Below, in pieces: positions 16,794 to 25,926 of a stretch of 64,000 bases of DNA. Position 1 is the stretch's first letter. Each line of letters starts with the position of its first letter. Both the position numbers and the translations under genes were made by a program. Origin of the DNA: Komagataeibacter europaeus LMG 18890 (GTDB taxonomy: Bacteria > Pseudomonadota > Alphaproteobacteria > Acetobacterales > Acetobacteraceae). The notes beneath the pieces were generated by a model, which did not search any database, was not told where the DNA came from, and saw nothing but the letters and a program-made list of their open reading frames with translations. Location: contig NZ_CADP01000005.1 of assembly GCF_000285295.1 (NCBI RefSeq), positions 31,898 to 95,897 of the forward strand. Direction: 5' to 3'.

Positions 16794-18386
16794 GTGGGCG
16801 GGATGCTGATGCCCGGCGGCTTTCCCCGCGCCATGCCCCGCCCGTCACGCTGGCGGGCGTGGCGGTCGGCCAGCCTGCGTTTTTCGCTGGCGTATGGCAT
16901 GATGTTCGCCCTGTCCTCCATCCTGTTCATGTCCTTCATGTGGTGGGGGACGATCGGGTTTCTGGAACGCCAGGTCGAAACCGCCATCAATGCCGACGCC
17001 CATGCCCTGGCCGAACGGTGGATGATGGGGGGGCTGCCCACGCTGGCCCTGACCATCGAGGACAGGCTTGAACAGAACCTGGATGACGATGCGATCTACC
17101 TCGTCATCGACCCGCAGGGGAATTACCTGACGGGCAATGTCTCGGCATGGCCTGTGAAGGTGCAGTACACGGACCGCTGGTATTCCCTGCCCGATACGCG
17201 GGCGGGACTGCGCGGCATGGCGGAACTGCATGCCTACCGCTTGCCCGGTACGGAACAGAGCCATACGGCGGGACAGCTGGACAGTGGCTACCGCCTGCTG
17301 GTGGGGCGCGACGTGCGCGCGCGGGGCATCCTGCGCCACCTGCTGACCGATTCGCTGTTATGGGCATGGGTGATGGTCACGCTGCTGGCTGTCAGCGGCG
17401 CGGTGCTGGTGCATGGCATTTTCCGCCGCATGGTCAAGACCGTGGCCCGGACCACATCCGCCATCGCCCATGGCGACCTGAGCCGCCGCATGCCGCTGGT
17501 GGGCAATGGTGATGAAATGGATCAGGTGGCCGAAGCCATCAACGAAATGCTGGACCGGATCGTGCGCCTGATGGATGGCGTGCGGCAGGTGTCCAATTCC
17601 ATCGCCCATGACCTGCGCACCCCCATCGCCCGTGCGCGCACCCAGCTTGAGGACGCGGCCCTGCACGCGAAATCGGATGCGGAACTGCGCGATGCGATCG
17701 AACGCGCGGTCGGCAACCTGGACAATGTGACCGCCGTGTTCGAGGCCCTGCTGCGCATTGCCCAGATCGAGGCCGGGGCCCGCCGCTCCGCCTTCATGAC
17801 GTTTGACCTGGTACCGGTCCTGCGCGATGTGGCCGACCTGTATGAAGCCGTGGCGGAAGACCATGACATCCGGCTTGCGCTGGACCTGCCCGGCAGCCTC
17901 AGCTTCTACGGTGACCGTTCGCTGATCCAGCAGGCCGTGGCCAACATGCTGGACAACGCCATCAAATTCTCACCGGCCGGTGGCACCGTCCACCTGCGCG
18001 CGCAGGTGCGCGAACTCGCGCCCGGCCGCATTGTCGGCCCGACGGGCGAAGGCATGCTGGACCTGTGTGTCAGTGATGAGGGCGTTGGCATGAGCGAGGC
18101 GGACATGGCGCGCGCGACGGAGCGTTTTTTCCGTGCGGAAAAGGCACGCAACACCCCCGGTTCGGGGCTGGGACTGTCCATGGTCCGGGCCATCGTGCAG
18201 TTGCACGGGGGGCGGATGCACCTTTCTGCGCATAATCCGGGGCTGACGGTTTCGCTGGCGCTGCCGATCGCAGCCTGCGCGATTTCAGGCAATGAGGAAG
18301 ATTTTCCATCTCCCCAACACATATCAGGCATGACGGAAAGATCACCTTTCCCCCATCAGCATGACATGAACAGTAGCGTAAAGTAA
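16794..18386 (+). CDS. Two-component sensor histidine kinase
   Basis: Inner-membrane kinase partner of the preceding regulator. From the GTG at 16794 it is 530 aa; ATGs at 16803 and 16809 are equally plausible starts. Segments are TM1 (about 31-52), a periplasmic sensor loop (about 53-188), TM2 (about 189-208) and HAMP. The dimerisation helix has phospho-acceptor His272 in SIAHDLRTPIAR. The ATPase domain has the N box (VANMLDNAIKFSPAGG) and a G box (GSGLGLSMVRAIV). The sensor loop resembles no family I can name. Confidence 0.92.
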   Translation: MGGMLMPGGFPRAMPRPSRWRAWRSASLRFSLAYGMMFALSSILFMSFMWWGTIGFLERQVETAINADAHALAERWMMGGLPTLALTIEDRLEQNLDDDAIYLVIDPQGNYLTGNVSAWPVKVQYTDRWYSLPDTRAGLRGMAELHAYRLPGTEQSHTAGQLDSGYRLLVGRDVRARGILRHLLTDSLLWAWVMVTLLAVSGAVLVHGIFRRMVKTVARTTSAIAHGDLSRRMPLVGNGDEMDQVAEAINEMLDRIVRLMDGVRQVSNSIAHDLRTPIARARTQLEDAALHAKSDAELRDAIERAVGNLDNVTAVFEALLRIAQIEAGARRSAFMTFDLVPVLRDVADLYEAVAEDHDIRLALDLPGSLSFYGDRSLIQQAVANMLDNAIKFSPAGGTVHLRAQVRELAPGRIVGPTGEGMLDLCVSDEGVGMSEADMARATERFFRAEKARNTPGSGLGLSMVRAIVQLHGGRMHLSAHNPGLTVSLALPIAACAISGNEEDFPSPQHISGMTERSPFPHQHDMNSSVK

Positions 18387-18390
18387 CGTC

Positions 18391-18714
18391 ATGAACATGC
18401 ACCCCGCCATGGCGCCAGCCATCGTCGTGATGAGTTTCTGCCTGTGTGGCGCAGCCCCGGTCGGGGCCGGCACCGGGGCGGAGGTCGTCACCACACGGGA
18501 TGGACCGGACAAGCCCGTGATCATTACCAGTGACACCAAGGCCTACTGCAACCGGCTGCTGAACATTATCGACGCCTATGGTCCCGCCCTGCCGCAGGAT
18601 GTGGACAGCCTGCGCACGCAGGGGGAAGACATGTGCCGCGAAGGGCGAATCCGTTCAGGCATCGTGCGGCTGCGTCGTGCGTTGGTCGAACTGAAGGAGA
18701 CCACGCACTCATGA
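18391..18714 (+). CDS. Small exported protein of unknown function
   Basis: 107-aa product with a signal peptide (hydrophobic MAPAIVVMSFCLCGAAPVGAG). The short mature part contains two Cys (AYCNRLL and EDMCREG) that could form a disulfide, and a basic helix at the end. The stop overlaps the next gene's start by four bases and it begins a few bases after the kinase stop. It is therefore very likely co-expressed with the two-component system and the SIMPL protein. Function is unknown. Confidence 0.72.
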   Translation: MNMHPAMAPAIVVMSFCLCGAAPVGAGTGAEVVTTRDGPDKPVIITSDTKAYCNRLLNIIDAYGPALPQDVDSLRTQGEDMCREGRIRSGIVRLRRALVELKETTHS

Positions 18715-19472
18715 CTTTTTCCCTGTTCAAGATCCCTGCCCGCCACAGCCTGCGCATCATCCTGCCCGGCATGCTGGCGGCGGCGGCACTGCACCCGGCA
18801 GGTAGCATGGCCCAGACCCAGCCCGCGAACGCGGCGAAGCCCGATACAACCGAACTGGAACTGTCGGCATCGGGCACGGTGCAGGCCCAGCCGGATGAAC
18901 TGACCGCCACCTTCCTGGCTGAAGCACGGGCCGATACGGCCGCCAGCGCACAGGCGCAGGTCAATGCGCTGGTGGGCAAGGTCACGGCGGCCAGCGCCCA
19001 TGTGACGGGACTGACCCTGAATGCCGAGTCGTATTTCGTGCATCATGACGACGGCGACCCACGCCAGAACCGCAAGCCGCAATGGGTGGCGCGCCAGAGC
19101 GTCCGCCTGACCGCCAGCGATGGCAAGGTACTGCTGCCGCTGGTGGGCCAGTTGCAGGCCGACAACCTGGCCCTGACGCGGCTGGACTGGTCCCTTTCAC
19201 GCGAAAAGCGGATGGAACTGACCCGCAGGGCCGAAACGCTGGCCCTGCAGGACATGCAGCAGCGCGCACAGGCCGCAGCATCCACGCTGAAGCTGAATAT
19301 CGCCTCCATCCGCAGCGTGACGCTGGAAGACCAGAACATGCCGCGCCCGATGCCCATGATGATGATGGCCCGCGCCGCCAGCATGGACATGCCCGCACCG
19401 GAAGCCCCGACCGGCATGCAGGATGTCACGGCAACCGTCCGCGCCACGCTGATCCTGAAGCCCGCTGGGTAA
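18711..19472 (+). CDS. SIMPL-domain (DUF541) periplasmic protein
   Basis: 253-aa exported protein. After a signal peptide ending near GSMAQ, the mature part has the SIMPL pattern. It opens with LELSASGTVQAQPDELTATF, has a middle section with helices, and ends in ATVRATLILK. A Met-rich stretch (MPRPMPMMMMARAASM) near the C-terminus is unusual and could bind metal, though that is speculation. The start at 18711 forms an ATGA overlap with the gene before. SIMPL proteins are linked to outer-envelope and stress functions, without a defined activity. Confidence 0.85.
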   Translation: MTFSLFKIPARHSLRIILPGMLAAAALHPAGSMAQTQPANAAKPDTTELELSASGTVQAQPDELTATFLAEARADTAASAQAQVNALVGKVTAASAHVTGLTLNAESYFVHHDDGDPRQNRKPQWVARQSVRLTASDGKVLLPLVGQLQADNLALTRLDWSLSREKRMELTRRAETLALQDMQQRAQAAASTLKLNIASIRSVTLEDQNMPRPMPMMMMARAASMDMPAPEAPTGMQDVTATVRATLILKPAG

Positions 19473-19488
19473 AAGCCCGTAAACAGGA

Positions 19489-19570
19489 AAAATTTTCTGG
19501 CGAAGCTTTTTTCAGAAAGCTTTGAAGAACGCCGCCTTTTTTGAAAAAAGGCGGCACCCAGAAACTTTTT
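19489..19570. repeat. Dispersed double-hairpin intergenic repeat, copy 2
   Basis: Inverted orientation relative to copy 1. GAAGCTTTTTTCAGAAAGCTT (split here at 19502-19522) is followed by GCCGCC...GGCGGC at 19531-19555. It lies between the convergent SIMPL-protein and infC genes, in front of a separate intrinsic terminator. Confidence 0.8.
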
Positions 19571-19695
19571 ATATTAACGGGTTACCGGGCCGGGTCTTCC
19601 TACCCTCTCCCATAAACGCCACGCGTGACAGCCGGGAACGGACAAGGGACGTAATCTGCCCCCTGCGCCTGTTTTTCCATGTGCAAGAACAGACG

Positions 19696-19732
19696 AAAAA
19701 GGCCCGAAGGGACAATCCCACCGGGCCTTTTT
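19696..19732. terminator. Bidirectional intrinsic terminator after infC
   Basis: AAAAAGGCCCG (19696-19706) pairs perfectly with CGGGCCTTTTT (19722-19732), giving an 11-bp stem with A and T tracts that make it work in both directions. It sits 25 bases past the infC stop, so the thrS-infC unit ends here. Confidence 0.9.
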
Positions 19733-19757
19733 CATGATGCAGACAGTGACACCGCGC

Positions 19758-20294
19758 TTAACGCGGGGCCAGCACCATGATCATCTGGCGGTTTTCAAGC
19801 TTGGGCATATGCTCAACCTTGGCGACCTCATCCATTTCCGCGCGGATACGCTCCAGCACCTTTACACCCAGATCCTGATGCGCCATTTCACGGCCACGGA
19901 AGCGAAGGGTCACCTTCACCTTGTCACCTTCGCCGATGAAGGTCTTCATCGCGCGCATCTTCACCTGATAGTCATTTTCATCAATGTTCGGACGAACCTT
20001 GACTTCCTTGATTTCAATGACTTTCTGCTTCTTGCGCGCTTCGTTGCGCTTCTTCTGCTGTTCGTACTTGAACTTCCCGTAATCGAGAACCTTCGCCACG
20101 GGGGGCTCGGCGTTCGGGCTGATTTCCAGAAGGTCAAGGCCAACAGAATAGGCACGGGCCAGCGCATCACGCGTGGACATGATGCCCAGCATCTCGCCTT
20201 CTTCGTCGATCAGACGGACCTGCGGTACGCGGATCTCTTCATTGACACGGGGGCCCTCTCGATTTGGCGGAGTGGGCATCGGGGGTCTGGCTAT
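19758..20294 (-). CDS. infC: Translation initiation factor IF-3, probable AUA start
   Basis: Binds the 30S subunit and controls initiation fidelity. Both IF-3 halves are visible: the N-domain [18 protein letters not shown], the linker [16 protein letters not shown], and the C-domain [17 protein letters not shown] place the start at ATA (complement of 20292-20294) because AGGAG lies six bases before it, the standard spacing. The alternative ATG at 20318 has no such site and would add MKQSQELT, whose codons contain that AGGAG. infC is known for rare start codons that allow autoregulation by IF-3. rpmI and rplT do not follow. Confidence 0.93.
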   Translation of the reverse strand: MARPPMPTPPNREGPRVNEEIRVPQVRLIDEEGEMLGIMSTRDALARAYSVGLDLLEISPNAEPPVAKVLDYGKFKYEQQKKRNEARKKQKVIEIKEVKVRPNIDENDYQVKMRAMKTFIGEGDKVKVTLRFRGREMAHQDLGVKVLERIRAEMDEVAKVEHMPKLENRQMIMVLAPR

Positions 20295-20505
20295 GGTCAG
20301 CTCCTGTGACTGTTTCATTCAAACGGCAGATAAGGCCATCCCGCATACCCGCGTGATCATGGCTGACACCATGGAAAACACGCAGGCAGGGCATGACCTT
20401 ACATTATGGAAAGATATGTGACGCAAAGACGCGCCCCAGATCAAGTACTGTCTTGTCCCGTACCTGCGAAAACAGCCATGCAATCGCGGCACGGAACCAG
20501 ATGGA

Positions 20506-22440
20506 TCAGCCGCGTGCCCTGCGGATATCGGGTGGCAGGGCTTCATATGCAAGGGCGGACACCGCTTCCTCCAGCGGCAGGACTTCCTGCGCCTTGCCGC
20601 CAAGGCGGCGCAGGGCGACGGTGTTTTCCTCCGCTTCCTTGCGGCCGACGACCAGAATGACCGGCACGCGCGCAAGGCTGTGTTCGCGAATCTTGGCGTT
20701 GATCTTCTCGTTGCGCAGGTCGGCTTCCACCACCAGCCCCGCCTTGCGCAGGCTGTCGGTCACATATTGGGCATAATCCGCCGCATCGGTCACGATGGAC
20801 GCCACCACCACCTGCACCGGCGCCAGCCATAGCGGGAAACGGCCGGCATGCTGTTCGATCAGGATGCCAAGGAATCGCTCGAACGATCCCAGAATCGCCC
20901 GGTGCAGCATGACGGGACGATGGCGCGCGCTGTCCTCGCCAACATAGGATGCATCCAGCCGTTCGGGCAGCACGTAATCGACCTGCAGCGTGCCGCACTG
21001 CCAGTCACGGCCAATGGCGTCACGCAGCACGAATTCCAGCTTGGGGCCATAGAACGCGCCCTCGCCCGGGTTGTGTTCATACGTGACACCCGCCATGTCA
21101 CACGCGACCTTCAGCGCGTTTTCCGCACGGTCCCATGTCGCATCATCGCCGGCGCGCTGTTCGGGGCGATCGGCGAATTTCACGCGGAAATGCTCGAAGC
21201 CGAGGTCCTGATACACATCCGCCAGCATCCGCACGAAACGCGCGGTTTCATCAGCAATCTGGTCTTCGGTGCAGAAGATATGCGCATCATCCTGCGTGAA
21301 GCCACGCACACGCATGATGCCATGCAGCGCACCGGATGGCTCGTAGCGGTGGCACGCGCCGAATTCCGCCATGCGCAGCGGCAGTTCACGATACGAGCGC
21401 AGGCCATGGCGGAAAATCTGCACATGACACGGGCAGTTCATCGGCTTCAGGGCGAGGGTCTTGTCCTCATCCTCGACGGTGGCGATGAACATGTGCTCGC
21501 GGTACTTGTCCCAGTGGCCGGAGGCTTCCCACAGGGCACGGTCAACAAGCTGCGGCGTGCGCACTTCCTGATAACCGTTATTGTTCTGCGCGCGACGCAT
21601 GTAGTCCTGCAGCACCGAATACAGCCGCCAGCCCTTGGGGTGCCAGAAGATCTGGCCCACGGCTTCTTCCTGAATGTGGAACAGGTCCATCTCGCGGCCA
21701 ATGCGGCGGTGGTCGCGGCGCTCGGCTTCCTCAAGCTGGTGCAGGTGCGCCTCAAGTTCCTTGCGGTCGCGCCATGCCGTGCCATAGATGCGCGTCAGCA
21801 TGGGGTTGCGATGGTCGCCGCGCCAGTACGCACCCGCCACCTTCATCAGCTTGAAGGCATTGCCGACATCGGCCGTGCCACGCAGGTGTGGCCCACGGCA
21901 CAGGTCCAGCCACTCCCCCTGGCGGTAGATCGAGATTTCCTCGTCTTCGGGCAGGTCACGGATCAGTTCGGCCTTGAAGCGCTCGCCCCTGTCTTCGAAA
22001 AACGCGATGGCCTTCTCACGCGGCCATGTCTCCCGCACGAAGGGTTCGTTCGCGGCCACGATTTCGCCCATGCGCTTTTCAATTGCGGCGAAATCCTCCG
22101 GCTTGAACGGTTCGTTGCGATAGAAATCATAATAGAACCCGTTTTCAATCGACGGGCCGATCGTGACCTGGGTTCCGGGAAACAGCGACTGCACCGCTTC
22201 GGCCAGCACATGGGCGGCGTCATGGCGGATCATTTCCAGCGCCTCGGGATCCTTGCGCGTCACGAAGCGGATGCTGGCGTCATGGTCGATCTCGCGACCG
22301 ATATCCATAAGCTTGCCATCCACTTCCATGGCAAGGGCGGCGCGGGCCAGTCTGGCCCCGATGGACTGCGCCACGGTAGTGCCCGTCACTGCCCCGTCAA
22401 AGCGGCGAACGGATCCGTCAGGCAGGGTTATGGCAGGCAT
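20506..22440 (-). CDS. thrS: Threonine--tRNA ligase
   Basis: Class II synthetase charging tRNA-Thr, 644 aa. It begins with a TGS domain ([17 protein letters not shown]) and the editing domain with [11 protein letters not shown]. The catalytic core has [12 protein letters not shown] (zinc Cys) and motif 2 in [15 protein letters not shown]. The anticodon-binding domain is C-terminal. infC follows after about 190-210 bases on the same strand, the classical thrS-infC order. That spacer could hold a control site, but I see no clear hairpin. Confidence 0.97.
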   Translation of the reverse strand: MPAITLPDGSVRRFDGAVTGTTVAQSIGARLARAALAMEVDGKLMDIGREIDHDASIRFVTRKDPEALEMIRHDAAHVLAEAVQSLFPGTQVTIGPSIENGFYYDFYRNEPFKPEDFAAIEKRMGEIVAANEPFVRETWPREKAIAFFEDRGERFKAELIRDLPEDEEISIYRQGEWLDLCRGPHLRGTADVGNAFKLMKVAGAYWRGDHRNPMLTRIYGTAWRDRKELEAHLHQLEEAERRDHRRIGREMDLFHIQEEAVGQIFWHPKGWRLYSVLQDYMRRAQNNNGYQEVRTPQLVDRALWEASGHWDKYREHMFIATVEDEDKTLALKPMNCPCHVQIFRHGLRSYRELPLRMAEFGACHRYEPSGALHGIMRVRGFTQDDAHIFCTEDQIADETARFVRMLADVYQDLGFEHFRVKFADRPEQRAGDDATWDRAENALKVACDMAGVTYEHNPGEGAFYGPKLEFVLRDAIGRDWQCGTLQVDYVLPERLDASYVGEDSARHRPVMLHRAILGSFERFLGILIEQHAGRFPLWLAPVQVVVASIVTDAADYAQYVTDSLRKAGLVVEADLRNEKINAKIREHSLARVPVILVVGRKEAEENTVALRRLGGKAQEVLPLEEAVSALAYEALPPDIRRARG

Positions 22441-22482
22441 GGTTTCATTGCTCCGGTATGAAGATATTCCGCTGTAATGGCG

Positions 22483-23373
22483 TCAGGCGAGCGTCGCCGC
22501 AACCCTGTCAACGCGCAGAGTGGCCAGATCACGCACATAAATGACCCGCACCTGCCCCACCGGCGCGGTCAGCGCGGGGTTGCTGTCGGCTGAAAACAGC
22601 ACGGTGCAGGGCACGCCAAGCGCTGCGGCAAGGTGCATGGGGCCGGTGTCATTGCCCACGGCGCAGGCCGCCCGCGCCATCACGCCCCCCAGTTCCGGCA
22701 GCGATGTCCGCCCCGTCAGGTCAACGGCAGCGGGACAGGTGTCGCGGATGACGGCGGCCAGCGCCCTTTCCCCCCTGCCGCCCACGATGACGGGCAGCAG
22801 GCCGCGCGCATGCATTCGTCGCGCAAGGGCGGCATAGCGTTCCACCGGCCAGCGCTTGGCCGGGCGATGTGCCGCGGCACCTGGCACCAGCACGCCATAG
22901 GGCGCGGGCAGGACAGGGCCACCACGCGCCAGCCATGACAGGTCGGGCACCGGCAGGCTGTCGATTCCCGCACGGCGCAACTGGTCACGCTGGCGCGCGC
23001 GGGTATGCATGGCGCGCCGCTGCGGACTGTCATGCACCGCCTGCGCCCCGCGCCCGATTCCCGACCAGGCCGTCATGCCCGAGAGATGAAAATAACGTGT
23101 GCTGCGACCTGATGTCTGCAGGTCATAGATGAAGTCATATGACCGCAGCAGCCGACGCAGCGCCATGACCGCGCGCAGGTCATGCCATGGCGGCCTGCGA
23201 TCGACATGCACATGGTCGAACCACGGCGCATGGCGGGCAAGATCGGCAAAGGGGGGCTGCGTCAACAGGTCCACCACGTCATGCGGATGATGGGCGCGAA
23301 TGGCCGCGAACGGCGCGAAGGACTGAATGAAATCGCCCAGCGCACCCAGCCGGATCACCAGAATACGGGCCAT
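22483..23373 (-). CDS. Glycosyltransferase family 9 (heptosyltransferase-like)
   Basis: 296-aa enzyme starting MARILVIRLGALGDFIQS, the GT9 N-terminal pattern. It has PGAAAHRPAKRWP and GNDTGPMHLAAALG, the nucleotide-sugar and acceptor motifs of ADP-heptose transferases. A role in lipopolysaccharide core assembly at the cytoplasmic face is inferred; the exact sugar is not. It starts about four bases after the TPR gene, so the two form one unit. A longer in-frame start exists but adds unrelated residues. Confidence 0.87.
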   Translation of the reverse strand: MARILVIRLGALGDFIQSFAPFAAIRAHHPHDVVDLLTQPPFADLARHAPWFDHVHVDRRPPWHDLRAVMALRRLLRSYDFIYDLQTSGRSTRYFHLSGMTAWSGIGRGAQAVHDSPQRRAMHTRARQRDQLRRAGIDSLPVPDLSWLARGGPVLPAPYGVLVPGAAAHRPAKRWPVERYAALARRMHARGLLPVIVGGRGERALAAVIRDTCPAAVDLTGRTSLPELGGVMARAACAVGNDTGPMHLAAALGVPCTVLFSADSNPALTAPVGQVRVIYVRDLATLRVDRVAATLA

Positions 23374-23377
23374 GGGG

Positions 23378-24361
23378 TCAGGGTGCCTCGGGGTCGGTTT
23401 CAAGCAGCGACAGGTCCTGCCGCGCCAGATCGGCCTCATCCGAATCCGGGGCCAGGGTCACGACGTCCTGCCAGTCGGCGCGCGCCTGCGCCATCTGCCC
23501 TTCACGCTGGTACAGGATACCGCGTTCCAGCAGCGCCGCCCCATTGCGGGGCATGTCCTTCAGGGCCGCGTTGATGTCGGTCATGGCCTGCCCGATCCGT
23601 CCCATCCGCCGCCATGCGGCCGCGCGCGCGACCAGCGCCTCATCCCGTTCCGCCGGGACGGATGGCAGGGGGGTAAGGGTGTCGATCGCGCGCTGCGGCT
23701 GGTCCAGTTCCACCGCGACCCGCGCATAGACCAGGCGCAGCGGCACATCGCCCGGTTCCAGCGTCAGGCCATAGGCCGCGCTGTCGAATGCCTGTTTCGG
23801 GCTGTCATCCGCCTGCCATGCCCGCGCCGCCTGCTCGGCCACGGCCGCGCGGCGACGCAGCGACTGCGGGGTATCGGGCTGCGTGCCCGCATGGGCAGGG
23901 GCCGGGTCCCCCACGGGCCAGCCGGGCACATGCGCCAGACGGTCCAGCGATGCCGCCGCCGTCGCCACGTCCCCCAGTTCGATGCGTGCCAGGGCTTCGC
24001 ACTGCTCGGCCTCCAGCCCGCCACCATGGCCCAGCCAGTCCTCGGCATAATCACGCGCGCCGTCGGGATCATCGGACACGGTGGCGGTGCAGTGGGCGAA
24101 ACTCCATGCCTCATCATGCCCGGGCCCGTCATGCTCCGGCACGGCGGAAACCGCAGGTAACGGGGCGCCCCCTGGCGCATCCGCCGCCCGGACGCAGCCA
24201 TTCCCGGCCATATTGACCACCACCACGATACCAGCGGCCATGACGCCCCGGCGCCCCACCCGCACCCAACGGGCGGCCCGAAACGGCGCACCGGCGGGAC
24301 GTACGGAATATCCACCAGACGGAAAAAGGGGGGAGACGGACAGGCACGTAAAGACTCTCAT
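23378..24361 (-). CDS. Exported/anchored TPR-repeat protein
   Basis: Up to 327 aa from the ATG at 24361; an internal ATG at 24241 gives a neater signal sequence (MAAGIVVVVNMAGNGCVRA) and is also plausible. The mature part is alpha-helical with TPR-like units, clearest at the C-terminus (RAAAWRRMGRIGQAMTDINA, then ALLERGILYQREGQMAQAR). TPRs mediate protein contacts, so a scaffold role near the envelope is likely. It is divergent from the GT4 gene and immediately upstream of the GT9 gene, which hints at surface-glycan assembly. Confidence 0.75.
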   Translation of the reverse strand: MRVFTCLSVSPLFPSGGYSVRPAGAPFRAARWVRVGRRGVMAAGIVVVVNMAGNGCVRAADAPGGAPLPAVSAVPEHDGPGHDEAWSFAHCTATVSDDPDGARDYAEDWLGHGGGLEAEQCEALARIELGDVATAAASLDRLAHVPGWPVGDPAPAHAGTQPDTPQSLRRRAAVAEQAARAWQADDSPKQAFDSAAYGLTLEPGDVPLRLVYARVAVELDQPQRAIDTLTPLPSVPAERDEALVARAAAWRRMGRIGQAMTDINAALKDMPRNGAALLERGILYQREGQMAQARADWQDVVTLAPDSDEADLARQDLSLLETDPEAP

Positions 24362-24462
24362 TACCGCATTCGTCGGCCCGCCCGCCAAGAAGGTCAAGGG
24401 CCAGCCCCCCATTCGCCGCCGACCCGTGCAGTCCCGATACGATCATGATATGGGGAAGGGTG

Positions 24463-25692
24463 ATGCAAACCGTTACCGACCGACCTGTCATCCTGCAGGC
24501 CCTGCCAGCCCTCGAATCCGGTGGGATCGAACATGGCACGCTGGAAATGGCGCGTGCCATCGTCCAGGCTGGCGGCACGGCCATCGTGGCCAGTGCGGGC
24601 GGGCGCCTGGTCCCGCGCCTGAAATACATCGGGGCCATTCCGGTCGAGATGGACCTGAAGGCCAAGAACCCCCTTTCCATCATGCGCAACGCGAGCCGCC
24701 TGCGCCATGTCATTGAGGAATTCGGCGTCAACCTGGTGCATGCACGTTCACGGGCGCCGGCATGGGCGGCGTCCCTTGCATGCAGGCGGCTCAGGATACC
24801 GCTGGTCACGACATGGCATGGCGTGCATGCCGCAAACATGCCGGGGAAACGGTGGTACAACAGCGTTCTGGCCTCCGGCACGCGGGTCATTGCCATAAGC
24901 CGCTACATCGAAAACCGCCTGCGTGAGGAATACAAGGTGGGGGACGACCGCCTGCGCCTGATCCCGCGCGGGGCGGACATGATACGTTTTGACCCGCAGG
25001 GCGTGCGCGGCAACCGGGTGCAGAACCTGATCAACCTGTGGGACATACCCGACGGCGCCACCGTCATCATGCTGCCCGCGCGCGTCACCCCGTGGAAGGG
25101 GCATGCGCTGCTGATCGAGGCCCTGGCGCGGGTGAATGAAACCGCGGGCTTCAACGGGGACTGGGTGTGCATTTTCGTGGGTGAGGCGAACGAGAAGCTG
25201 GGCCGCGAACTCGTCACCCTTGCCCGGCGCAGGGGAATCGCGACACACCTGCGTTTTGCCGGCCACTGCGCGGACATGCCGGCCGCCCTGATGCTGGCGG
25301 ACATGGTGGTTGTTCCCTCGCTGCGGCCCGAACCCTTTGGCCGCGTGGTGGTGGAGGCACAGGCAATGGGCCGCCCCGTTATCGTGGCGGGCCACGGCGC
25401 CGCACTGGAAACGGTGGACGACGGCGTGACGGGCTTCGTGTTCCCGCCCGATGACGCGCAGGCGCTGGCGGCATGCATGCGCCAGGTCGCCACCATGACA
25501 CCCGAGGAACGCACCCGCCTGGCCTGGCACGCGCGCGAGAATGTGTGCGCGCATTATTCAACACAGGCGATGCAGTACGCGACCCTGTCCGTATATGATG
25601 AACTGCTGCACACGCAGCTGGCGAATACCTTCTACCATGCCGCCATGGCGGACATGGGCTGGGGTGATGAAGTCCTGCCACAGGCGGGCTAG
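24463..25692 (+). CDS. Glycosyltransferase family 4
   Basis: 409-aa GT-B enzyme. The start at 24463 is set by GGAAGGG just upstream. The acceptor half has ALESGGIEHGTLEMARAI and TWHGVHAANMP. The donor half has LPARVTPWKGHALLIEAL and the EX7E-type site in RPEPFGRVVVEAQAMG. These are hallmarks of retaining GT4 transferases that extend lipopolysaccharide or exopolysaccharide. The acceptor and donor cannot be named. It is divergent from the TPR-GT9 pair across about 100 bases. Confidence 0.9.
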   Translation: MQTVTDRPVILQALPALESGGIEHGTLEMARAIVQAGGTAIVASAGGRLVPRLKYIGAIPVEMDLKAKNPLSIMRNASRLRHVIEEFGVNLVHARSRAPAWAASLACRRLRIPLVTTWHGVHAANMPGKRWYNSVLASGTRVIAISRYIENRLREEYKVGDDRLRLIPRGADMIRFDPQGVRGNRVQNLINLWDIPDGATVIMLPARVTPWKGHALLIEALARVNETAGFNGDWVCIFVGEANEKLGRELVTLARRRGIATHLRFAGHCADMPAALMLADMVVVPSLRPEPFGRVVVEAQAMGRPVIVAGHGAALETVDDGVTGFVFPPDDAQALAACMRQVATMTPEERTRLAWHARENVCAHYSTQAMQYATLSVYDELLHTQLANTFYHAAMADMGWGDEVLPQAG

Positions 25693-25926
25693 CGGCGCGG
25701 ACGCGGCAATTGTCCCATATCGGATGCAGGATTGCCTTGATCTGCCTCATGGCGCCCCAAAAAGGCGGGGTGAGCGTCCAGCATTCAGCATGGGCCTTAT
25801 GCAACGGGTGGTTTTACAGTCGACAAGGCGACTGAAATTCTTCACCCATTGCGCATTCTTCCTTCTGGCGGACGGGGATGACCCGTGGCCCGCCGTTTCA
25901 ACGCGAACACTTCGGGACTGCACCAC

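Noticed and set aside
20848..22461. 537-codon plus-strand frame opposite thrS
   Set aside because: Shadow of thrS; no ribosome-binding site or family.
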